DNA of 64,000 nt from Beijerinckiaceae bacterium (lineage in GTDB: Bacteria; Pseudomonadota; Alphaproteobacteria; Rhizobiales; Beijerinckiaceae). The stretch's first letter is position 1, and each line of letters opens with the position of its first letter. The position numbers and the translations under genes were made by a program. A model generated the notes under the pieces. That model was not told the DNA's origin, did no database searches, and was given only the letters and a program-made list of their open reading frames with translations. The stretch covers positions 186,001 through 250,000 of the forward strand of contig CANGBC010000002.1 of the NCBI GenBank assembly GCA_947452005.1, written 5' to 3'. Below are positions 56,256-64,000 of this stretch, piece after piece.

Positions 56256-57356
56256 ATGACCAAACCCCTCATTGCCCTTGTCGGCACACGCCCGGAAGCC
56301 ATCAAAATGGCGCCTGTCATTCAGGCGCTTCGCCGCGATGGCACACATGATGTGCGAGTGGTTTCAACGGGCCAGCATCGCGAAATGCTGCGCCAGACGT
56401 TAGGCATTTTCAACATCACACCCGACGCCGAACTCGACGTGATGCAGCCCAATCAATCTCTGGCGACCTTGACCGCCAACCTCTTCAGAACACTTGATCC
56501 GCTGATCGAACAGCTCAACCCCGCCATGATGATTGCGCAGGGCGACACAACCTCCGTCATGGTCGCTTCCATCTGCTCTTTCTATCGTCGCCTTCCGTTC
56601 GCACATGTTGAGGCAGGCTTGCGCACAGGCGACATCGACAGCCCCTTCCCGGAAGAATTCAACCGCATTGTCGCCGGGCGGCTCGCGGCTCTGCATTTCG
56701 CACCCACCCAGCGCGCGGTGGATAATCTGAAGCGCGAACACATTACGCAGGGCGTGCACCTCACCGGCAATACGGTGATTGATGCCTTGCTATGGGCGGC
56801 CGAGCGCGCCGGTCCGCCCCCACTCACCTTGCGTGAAGGCCAGCGGCTTGTGCTGGTCACCTGTCATCGGCGCGAGAATTTCGGCGTCCCGCTCGGGCGC
56901 ATCTTTGGCGCGCTGAAGCGCATTGTTGCAGCCGCCCCTGATTGCGAGATTATTTATCCCGTGCACCCCAACCCCAATGTGCGCGACCGCGCGCATGCGG
57001 AATTGGGCGGCATCAGCCGCATCCATCTCGTCGAGCCGCTTGATTACAGTGATCTCGTCGCGGCCATGAAACATGCCACCCTTGTGCTGACCGACAGCGG
57101 CGGCATTCAGGAGGAAGCGCCATCGCTGAAAAAACCGGTGCTCGTGTTGCGTGAAAGCACGGAGCGACCCGAGGCGGTCGAGAGTGGCGTCGCCGCCATT
57201 GCTGGCACGGATGAAGATCTGATCTTCACCAAAGCCATGCGGTTGCTCACCGACAAGGCCCATTATGCCAGCATGGCGACGGGCGCCAATCCGTATGGCG
57301 ACGGCCACGCTGCCCTCCGGATTGTTAAAGCCATCAACGCCTATCTGAAGCGATAA
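56256..57356 (+). CDS. wecB: UDP-N-acetylglucosamine 2-epimerase (non-hydrolysing)
   Basis: LVGTRPEAIKMAPVIQAL, STGQHREML, QGDTTS, HVEAGLRTGDIDSPFPEEFNR, TCHRRENFG, VHPNPNVR, LTDSGGIQEEAPSLKKPVLVLRESTERPE. Confidence 0.95.
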   Translation: MTKPLIALVGTRPEAIKMAPVIQALRRDGTHDVRVVSTGQHREMLRQTLGIFNITPDAELDVMQPNQSLATLTANLFRTLDPLIEQLNPAMMIAQGDTTSVMVASICSFYRRLPFAHVEAGLRTGDIDSPFPEEFNRIVAGRLAALHFAPTQRAVDNLKREHITQGVHLTGNTVIDALLWAAERAGPPPLTLREGQRLVLVTCHRRENFGVPLGRIFGALKRIVAAAPDCEIIYPVHPNPNVRDRAHAELGGISRIHLVEPLDYSDLVAAMKHATLVLTDSGGIQEEAPSLKKPVLVLRESTERPEAVESGVAAIAGTDEDLIFTKAMRLLTDKAHYASMATGANPYGDGHAALRIVKAINAYLKR

Positions 57357-57362
57357 AGAGCT

Positions 57363-59006
57363 TCAGCTCTCTTTCACCAGCAGCAGCAATTGACCGCCCT
57401 CAACCAGTGCGTTGCCAAGCGGCTGTGATGCGTCATAGTTGAAATGGGCTTGCACAACGACCATCAGAACGCGCGCGCCTGTGCGATACCAGGCGGCATC
57501 ACGGAACAGATCTGTGACATCCAGAATGCCTGATGTTTCCTTGTCATCAACAAAGGGAGCGGCGGGGGCCGTATATTGCCCCGCCACCACATCGCCAAAC
57601 AGAGCTGGATCAAATTTGGTCACAATGGCAAAGGCGCCATTCTGTGTGTCGTAAGACCAGATCTTGCCATTGTGTCGGCTGTTGCCTGGATCTTCGCACA
57701 GATAGATCATGCCATCGTCGCCCAAGGTGACATTGTCAAACATATCGCCACCTTCCGTGCCATCAAGCAACATTTCAATTTTGCCAATCGGTGCGCCATC
57801 GGTTGCGAGTTTTGTCACGTCATTAAAGGTCACAGCCCAGAGACGGCTGCGCCCAATTTGCGTCACATCCTGCCCGTCGCGCACGGTGCCATCGGCTGCG
57901 AAATTATTGCGGTCGGTCGTGACAAAATAATAGCGGTTGGGATTGCGGGGATCCCACACGCCATCTTCGGGTCGCTGGAAACTCGTGCCCTTGTTGACCT
58001 CTGTCAGGCTGACCACTTTGCCAGCGCCTTTGCCAACGAGACTCTTGTCGAGACCGATATTGGTGTTGCGGTTTTCCGCACTCAAGCCTGTCACCGCGAG
58101 TGCGTAAAGCTTGCCGCCCGAAAGGCCTGCCCGCTCAATCGGCGAACCTTCGCGCATCTTGCGCCCGACATAGAGATAGACCTGATTGCTTCCACCATCC
58201 GAATTGGCTGCAACAATGGTGGTGTCGCTCACCACCGGATTGACCAGCAGATTTTCCCAGGACGGGGGCAAATTCTTGTCGTCATTGGGTGTGCCAAAAC
58301 CAAAGCCCGGCAATTCATAGGCCTCGCCCGTCTCGGCGATGAAGGCAAAGGCGCGGTTGGCATTGGTGCCGCCACCCTCTTCACCATTCAGGAAAATGCG
58401 TCCCTGATAGCCAAGCCCGCTTTGCGGATTGTAGAGCCCTGACATGGGCGCAAGATCGGCCGAACAGAAACGATTGAAGTCACGCTGTTTGGCCGGCAGC
58501 GTGTCAGCAGCCTTCCAGCCATCACCTGTCCACAAATGCAGCTTGGTCGGGCTCGTCACAAAATCCTGGCCCTCCACGACTTGCAGACTGTCCTTGTCGA
58601 GCCGCCAGCGCGAGACAAACGCGCCTTTGCCACCATGGCCACGCTCAGCACCTTTGCCTCCTGCCAGCTCATGGTTCATCAGGATCGTCAGGCTGCGATC
58701 AGTATTGGCAAACACGCAAAGACCATCGGGAATACCCGCCATGTGATAGCCGCCAATTTCATTGCCCGTCGTCAACAAGGAAACCACACGCCAGCCTTTG
58801 GCGACGGGAGACAGATAAGGCGCGCCGGTTGCAGCAGGTGTTGAGCCCACAGCCGCGACATCAAGACTTGAAGGGCCGCGGCTGGCGAGCTGCGCAAAAG
58901 GATTGAAGGGTGCCGCTTGCGCCGGGCGTCCCGCCATCGCGCCGCATGCCAAAACAGCGGTCCCGGCCAAAAAGCGCCGACGATCGACAGACAGATGCGC
59001 AACCAT
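57363..59006 (-). CDS. PhoX/DUF839 family (Tat-exported) protein
   Basis: Twin-arginine DRRRFLAGTAVLACGAMAG; ILMNHELAGGKGAERGHGGKGAFVSRW; DGVWDPRNPNRYYFVTTD; MIYLCEDPGNSRHNGKIW. Confidence 0.85.
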   Translation of the reverse strand: MVAHLSVDRRRFLAGTAVLACGAMAGRPAQAAPFNPFAQLASRGPSSLDVAAVGSTPAATGAPYLSPVAKGWRVVSLLTTGNEIGGYHMAGIPDGLCVFANTDRSLTILMNHELAGGKGAERGHGGKGAFVSRWRLDKDSLQVVEGQDFVTSPTKLHLWTGDGWKAADTLPAKQRDFNRFCSADLAPMSGLYNPQSGLGYQGRIFLNGEEGGGTNANRAFAFIAETGEAYELPGFGFGTPNDDKNLPPSWENLLVNPVVSDTTIVAANSDGGSNQVYLYVGRKMREGSPIERAGLSGGKLYALAVTGLSAENRNTNIGLDKSLVGKGAGKVVSLTEVNKGTSFQRPEDGVWDPRNPNRYYFVTTDRNNFAADGTVRDGQDVTQIGRSRLWAVTFNDVTKLATDGAPIGKIEMLLDGTEGGDMFDNVTLGDDGMIYLCEDPGNSRHNGKIWSYDTQNGAFAIVTKFDPALFGDVVAGQYTAPAAPFVDDKETSGILDVTDLFRDAAWYRTGARVLMVVVQAHFNYDASQPLGNALVEGGQLLLLVKES

Positions 59007-59097
59007 AGCGTCCTCCAAAAAAGAAAGGGCTGTCACGGTCAAACCATGACAGCCCCAACTTGAGGAGAATTATGACAGGACAATGAAGCTTGGGGCT

Positions 59098-60111
59098 TCA
59101 GCCCTTGAATGCCTGTGCGGCTTTTTCGACCACATCGGCAGGCGTCTTCACAATCGCATCCGAATAGCCCTGCACAACCGAACCCGGTGCCGGATCCAGT
59201 TCAAGCGCACGCTTGGTCGCCAGTTCGATCATCGCAGGATCAGCCACCATCTTGTCGAATGTCGCACGCAGATAGGCGATGCGATCTTCCGGGATCCCGG
59301 GAGGTGCGAGCAAGGCACGGCCAATCATGGCACCAGCCGAGGCAAATTCGATCACGCGCTTGGCCACAGGATCATCGACCAGCTCCTGCATGAGCGGCAC
59401 ATTCTGCAATTCATGATTGCGCTTGAGGCCCGTCTGAATGACCGCCACCAGCTCGCCATTATCCAGCTGGCGCTTATGCGTCACACGCCAGGAATTCCAC
59501 GCAGACGAGACCAGATCAATTTCACCGCGCTCCAGCGCGATCGAATATTCATTCGCGCCCGGATAGCCGCAGATCATTTTGTATTTGTAGCCGCCCAAAA
59601 CTTTCAGCAGCGCCGGATATTGATAGGACTGCGCGGTCGTGCCTGTGCAGCCGACGATGGTTTCCTGACGCTTCATGTCTTCGGGCGTCTTGGACGGTGA
59701 ATCCTTGCGGCGCACGAAGGCTGTGTTCACCGGCGAGAAGGAGCCGATGTAGCGCATCTCTTCGACTTTCCACTTGCCCACTTCAGGCTCAAGCACCTGC
59801 GTATTGCCGATGGTTTCCGGCAAGACGCCCATCACCGTGCCATCACGCGGGGCCTGCGAGTACAGATAGGCGGTTGCCAGCAGGCCACCGCCACCTGGCT
59901 TGTTCTCCACAATCACAGCGCCAGCCTGAGGCAGATAAACACGCAGCATGTCGGCTGCGAGGCGGGCATAAAAGTCATACGAACCACCGGGCGGATGGCC
60001 GACCATGACCTTCACAGTCTTGCCTTTGAAATAGTCTTCCGGCGTTTGCGCGAGTGCTGGCACGCTGGCCAATGCACAGGCAGTGAGAAGAAGTGAGCGC
60101 AGCTTCATCAT
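59098..60111 (-). CDS. TctC-like tripartite tricarboxylate solute-binding protein
   Basis: YFKGKTVKVMVGHPPGGSYDFYARLAADMLRVYLPQAGAVIVENKPGGGGLLATAYLY. Confidence 0.9.
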   Translation of the reverse strand: MMKLRSLLLTACALASVPALAQTPEDYFKGKTVKVMVGHPPGGSYDFYARLAADMLRVYLPQAGAVIVENKPGGGGLLATAYLYSQAPRDGTVMGVLPETIGNTQVLEPEVGKWKVEEMRYIGSFSPVNTAFVRRKDSPSKTPEDMKRQETIVGCTGTTAQSYQYPALLKVLGGYKYKMICGYPGANEYSIALERGEIDLVSSAWNSWRVTHKRQLDNGELVAVIQTGLKRNHELQNVPLMQELVDDPVAKRVIEFASAGAMIGRALLAPPGIPEDRIAYLRATFDKMVADPAMIELATKRALELDPAPGSVVQGYSDAIVKTPADVVEKAAQAFKG

Positions 60112-60153
60112 GGCATGGTCTCCATGGCCCCGAAGGGCCGTCATTATGATGGT

Positions 60154-61047
60154 TCAGACGCCCAGAACGGCGCGTGATTCCTTAAACAGGTCTTCAAGCG
60201 CGTAACGCTCGGGAATGATCTTCTGCTCGTAGGCCAGTTGCACAACCAGCTCAAGCGAGGGGGCGATCACATCATAGCCAACAGGGCGCATATCGATGGC
60301 GCCTGCTGCCACTGGGGCTGCCTCTTTGCTTTTGACAAAGAGATCATAAATCTCGCGCACGGTCTCAGGGCGCGACTGCAACAGCTCGCGCTTGACGCAT
60401 AGAATATGATTGATCGGCAAAAGGCCTGTCGCCTTGTGCCAGGCAAGGCCGGCATTTTTGGCATCGGGAATGACAGCCTTGATCTTGGGATCATCTGGCA
60501 AATCATTCCCCAGAATGCCCGCATCAATTTCGCCTGACATCAGCATGGGCAAAAGCTTGGTGCCTGCGGGCGCACGGGTGACGAACGACGGCTCCTGATA
60601 TTCGGCCAGATGCGCGCCTTCAAAAATCGTCCAATTCACGCTCTCAAGATCGAGACCATGCTCTTGCGACAGAATGTTGCGCACCCACGCGCCTGTGGTT
60701 TGCGTATAGGCGCGCACACCGACCTTTTTGCCCAGCAACACGTCGGGCGTCAGCTCTTTGTGGAAGTCCGTGTTGTAAACAATGCAGCCGTGCTGAAAGC
60801 GCGAGGCCAAAACAACCGGCAACATGACAATCGGCTTCTTGTAGGCATAGGCCTGCAGGAAGGTGAAGACAGCCATTTCACTGACGTCAAACTTCTGCTC
60901 ACGCGCCATGGGCTTGAAAGCATCGTGAATGGGTTCGATCTCGTGAAATTCGAAATCAAAATTGGCCGACTTCACTTTGCCATTCAGCAAAGCTTCGGTC
61001 GTGGGATAGCGCTTGAGTGCGCAAGACAGGGCCATGTGGCTCATCAC
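60154..61047 (-). CDS. 4,5-dihydroxyphthalate decarboxylase-like / NMT1-type binding protein (paralog 3)
   Basis: MALSCALKRYPTTEALLNGKVKSANFDFEFHEIEPIHDAFKPMAREQKFDVSEMAVFTFLQAYAYKKPIVMLPVVLASRFQHG. Confidence 0.82.
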   Translation of the reverse strand: MMSHMALSCALKRYPTTEALLNGKVKSANFDFEFHEIEPIHDAFKPMAREQKFDVSEMAVFTFLQAYAYKKPIVMLPVVLASRFQHGCIVYNTDFHKELTPDVLLGKKVGVRAYTQTTGAWVRNILSQEHGLDLESVNWTIFEGAHLAEYQEPSFVTRAPAGTKLLPMLMSGEIDAGILGNDLPDDPKIKAVIPDAKNAGLAWHKATGLLPINHILCVKRELLQSRPETVREIYDLFVKSKEAAPVAAGAIDMRPVGYDVIAPSLELVVQLAYEQKIIPERYALEDLFKESRAVLGV

Positions 61048-61051
61048 ACTC

Positions 61052-61915
61052 TCACTTCAGGCTCGGATAGAGATCAAGCGCTGTGCCTGAAAAGATTTGC
61101 GCGCGATCAGCATCCGAAACGGAGGCCAGCACATGCATGGTTTCATCAACGATGTTTTTCAGCGTGTCGTCATGCGCGGGGTAGTTTGAGCCCCACAAAA
61201 CGCGGCTGGCACCAAAGGTCGACAAGACCTTGTCCATGAAGGCCGCCGGCGTGGACGCGCCCTGCTGGCAATGTTCGACCGTACGGCTGGTGAGTTTCAG
61301 GTAGATGTTTTTATAACCTGCAATGTCCCACAGGCTTTGCGCTTTGGCATAAGGCACGCCGTCATTGATGACGGGGCGGGCCAAATGATCGAGCAGGAAA
61401 TTCGTCTGCGGAAAAGCCTTCACGATTTTCAGCAAAAGGGGAATGCCTTCGGCTGTCATCTGCATGGCGATCGGCAGTTTCAACGCACCGGCCTTTTCCC
61501 AAACCGGAAACGCACGCTCGTCATCGAGCCATGTCTGCTGGCCGGGCATGGTGGAGCCCGTGGTGAAGACACGCATGCCCGTCATGCCGCGCGAGACCCA
61601 ATGATCCATCTGCTCGAGAGCTTGCGGGTCGAGCGGATCGAGTGAGAAGACGCCGGTAAAGCGCTTAGGGAATTTGACGATGCTGTCGGCCAGGTAAGAC
61701 GAATTGTGGCCATAGGCGGTCGAGGCCTGCACAACGGCAGCCTTTTCGACGCCGGCCTCATCCATCGCCGCAATCAATTGCTCAGGCGTGGTGGGGCGCT
61801 CGGATGACCAGTCGGACTGTTTGCCGCCAATAGGTGCGAGGGGATATTTTTCGCGATCCGGCGACACCACATGGCAATGGACGTCGATGATCATTGGCTT
61901 CTGGCCGCCCACCAT
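61052..61915 (-). CDS. Amidohydrolase family protein (TIM-barrel, dicarboxylate hydrolase-like)
   Basis: PMIIDVHCHVVSPDREKYPLAP; EKAAVVQASTAYGHNSSYLAD; NFLLDHLARP; RVLWGSNYPAHD. Confidence 0.9.
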   Translation of the reverse strand: MVGGQKPMIIDVHCHVVSPDREKYPLAPIGGKQSDWSSERPTTPEQLIAAMDEAGVEKAAVVQASTAYGHNSSYLADSIVKFPKRFTGVFSLDPLDPQALEQMDHWVSRGMTGMRVFTTGSTMPGQQTWLDDERAFPVWEKAGALKLPIAMQMTAEGIPLLLKIVKAFPQTNFLLDHLARPVINDGVPYAKAQSLWDIAGYKNIYLKLTSRTVEHCQQGASTPAAFMDKVLSTFGASRVLWGSNYPAHDDTLKNIVDETMHVLASVSDADRAQIFSGTALDLYPSLK

Positions 61916-62064
61916 TTGAAACTCCTTGGTATTTCCTCTGAGAAGCGCGTGTCGCGCCTTGGGGTCCACGTTACGCGAAGGGGTCACCCCACCCCCTATT
62001 CAAACCGCGGAGGACGGTATAAATTTTTACTAAACTCAGCTGGTCGAAGGCCATCAAGACACCC

Positions 62065-63270
62065 ATGAGCCCCATTGAACCCGTGCCCAGCCTGCGGCGT
62101 CTGCGCGCCTTTGAAGCGGCTGCCCGCCTGTCCTCCCTCTCGGCGGCCGCCCAGGCGCTTCGCCTGACCCAGCCGGCTTTGACCCATTCCATCGGCCAGC
62201 TGGAGGCCGAGGTCGGCACGCGTCTGTTTGAGCGCCGACCGGAAGGCTCCTTTCTGACCGAAGCCGGGCACAGCTTTCACCGGCGCACCCAGCGCTTTTT
62301 TGCGCAGGTTGAAGACGCGCTGACCCGCGCGACCGGCCAAGGGAGTGACGCCGTGCAAGGTCTCGCCATGCGGCTTGGCAGTGCGCAATTGCGCAGCCTG
62401 CTGGCGATCTGGCGGACAGGCTCCTTCCGCGCGGCGGCACACTTGCTTGGCATTTCCGAGCCCAGCCTGCAGCGCCCCGCGCGCGAATTGGAACAGCTTC
62501 TGGCCATAGCCCTGTTTCGTCGCGCAGCAGCCGGATGGACCGTCACCGAGACGGGCGATGATCTCGCGCGCCGCATGTCTCTGGCCATCGGTGAAATTCG
62601 CTCGGGCATCCAAGAGGCGGGCGGGCGGCCAGAAAACCGGCCCCATCTGCGTATCGGCGTATTGGCGCTTGCACCACGCACACTCGTCACCAAGGCCAGC
62701 GCTTTTCTGCTGGCCCATTATCCCCACCACAGGATCGAAATCGTGGAAGGCCCATATGAGCGACTGGCGCGCGATCTCAATGACGGATTGCTGGATGTCT
62801 TGATCGGCGCCTTGCGCGCGCCATCGCCTTTCCCCGATCTCTGTGAGGACATTTTCTTTGAAGATCCCTACCAGCTCGCCTGCCGCAAAGATCACCCCAT
62901 CACACAGAAAACGCCTGCCACGCCGCATGATCTGAGCGGTTTCGACTGGATCTTTCCGACAGCCGAACTGCCAAGACGCGCCGTGCTCGACAAGCTCATT
63001 ACCGACTGGGCGCTTTCGGCACCTGTGCAATTTGAGACCAATTGCCTGACCACGATCACAGCCTTGCTCGCTGACAGTGATCGCTTGTCGATCCTGTCGC
63101 GCGGACACATTGCTCTGGATAGCAGGCTGGCGGGCATTGATCTGGCGCTGCCGCATCCGCCACGCCATGTCGGCCTCACCTTGCGGCGCAATTGGCTGCC
63201 CACAGGGGTGCAGGACGCCTTTCTGCAGCAATTGCGCGTGGCCGCCAAAAGCCTCTCTGTTCAGGCCTGA
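62065..63270 (+). CDS. LysR-family transcriptional regulator
   Basis: PSLRRLRAFEAAARLSSLSAAAQALRLTQPALTHSIGQLEAEVGTRLFERRPEGSFLTEAG HTH. Confidence 0.93.
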   Translation: MSPIEPVPSLRRLRAFEAAARLSSLSAAAQALRLTQPALTHSIGQLEAEVGTRLFERRPEGSFLTEAGHSFHRRTQRFFAQVEDALTRATGQGSDAVQGLAMRLGSAQLRSLLAIWRTGSFRAAAHLLGISEPSLQRPARELEQLLAIALFRRAAAGWTVTETGDDLARRMSLAIGEIRSGIQEAGGRPENRPHLRIGVLALAPRTLVTKASAFLLAHYPHHRIEIVEGPYERLARDLNDGLLDVLIGALRAPSPFPDLCEDIFFEDPYQLACRKDHPITQKTPATPHDLSGFDWIFPTAELPRRAVLDKLITDWALSAPVQFETNCLTTITALLADSDRLSILSRGHIALDSRLAGIDLALPHPPRHVGLTLRRNWLPTGVQDAFLQQLRVAAKSLSVQA

Positions 63271-63308
63271 CAAGCTGCGTTAGTCTTTTGAAAAATCGGG
63301 AGGCTGAT

Positions 63309-63893
63309 ATGAAACGCACAGCACTGGCATTGACTGTCTTGAGCCTGACTATGAGTGCGGCCTTTGCCCAGCAGGCGCAAAATATCCGCGGCCTGATCCA
63401 GGCATTCGACGGACAAAAACTCGAGGTCGAAACATTCGATGGCCGCAAAGTGTCGATTGGCGTGCCCGCTGATCTGCGCGTCACCACCACAAAACCTTTC
63501 TCGCTTTCAGAAGTGAAGCCCGGCATGAAGCTGGGCGTCACCACAGTGAAAGCCCCAAACGGCCAGACCATCGCCATTGACGTGCGCCCCATTTCCGCCA
63601 CCGCCAATGAAGGCCTGTCGCCTTATGACCTGAAGCCCGACTCCGTGATGACCAATGGCATTGTCGAGGCCACCGTCTCCTCCGCTCAAGGCCCCGAGCT
63701 GACGCTCAATTACAAGACCGGCACTGTGAAAGTGCTGGTGCCACCAGAAGCGACACTGTCGCAGCCAGGCCCGGGCGCTCTGAGTGACCTGAAGGCAGGC
63801 GAGACGATCTTCGTGGCGGTCTCGCGCGAAGGTGACAAACTCACAGCCTTGCGGGCGCAGGTGAGCAAGGATGGCATCAAGCCGACCCAATAG
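63309..63893 (+). CDS. Secreted protein of unknown function with repeated small beta domains (DUF5666-like)
   Basis: Signal peptide MKRTALALTVLSLTMSAAFAQQ; FDGQKLEVETFDGRKVSIGVPADLRV and ELTLNYKTGTVKVLVPPEATLSQPGPGALSDLKAGETIFVAV internal repeats. Confidence 0.65.
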   Translation: MKRTALALTVLSLTMSAAFAQQAQNIRGLIQAFDGQKLEVETFDGRKVSIGVPADLRVTTTKPFSLSEVKPGMKLGVTTVKAPNGQTIAIDVRPISATANEGLSPYDLKPDSVMTNGIVEATVSSAQGPELTLNYKTGTVKVLVPPEATLSQPGPGALSDLKAGETIFVAVSREGDKLTALRAQVSKDGIKPTQ

Positions 63894-64000
63894 ACGCAGC
63901 CAAAGGCCAGATACGACTTGGCAAAAGGTGGTCTGGCCGCATATGATTTAGCCCAAGACATCCCGGGAAACGGGATCTCACCGTGCGCTTAAGAACACGC

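Noticed and set aside
61996-63273. 425-aa minus-strand ORF
   Set aside because: Antisense shadow of the LysR regulator
63710-63961. 83-aa minus-strand ORF at the window end
   Set aside because: Mostly antisense to the 63309-63893 gene and without supporting features

Overview
GC-rich bacterial chromosomal window, most consistent with an alphaproteobacterium of Rhizobiales type (inferred from the homospermidine synthase/ornithine decarboxylase pair, CobW-WD40 pair, NicO/DUF1007 pair and many TctC/TAXI/DctP binding proteins). It is almost fully coding. Recognisable housekeeping blocks are kdsD-galU-galE, a MltB-like transglycosylase with DUF459 and L,D-transpeptidase, gltBD, hsp20, cutA, hemH and thiD, a CobW GTPase/WD40 operon, split TPP-dependent decarboxylase subunits, NicO/DUF1007, homospermidine synthase plus ornithine decarboxylase behind a long speF-like leader, opgG, and a NitT/TauT-type ABC transporter. 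There are many orphan solute-binding proteins and a LigJ/HpcH-type catabolic cluster with paralogous 4,5-dihydroxyphthalate decarboxylase-like proteins. The most interesting locus is a compact five-gene operon at 50887-57356: NfrA-like TPR/outer-membrane protein, NfrB-like glycosyltransferase, a periplasmic ligand-binding protein, a membrane GGDEF diguanylate cyclase with intact GGDEF and I-site, and a WecB-type UDP-GlcNAc 2-epimerase. This brings together the parts of the c-di-GMP-controlled, ManNAc-dependent glycan/phage N4 receptor pathway known from E. coli, but with a short NfrA, an NfrB lacking the C-terminal extension, and a linked binding-protein/cyclase sensor module. A dispersed palindromic repeat family (GTCATTGCGAG...GAAGCAATCCAG / CTGGATTGCTTCG...CTCGCAATGAC) occurs at least seven times. 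No rRNA, tRNA, CRISPR array, prophage or transposase was recognised.
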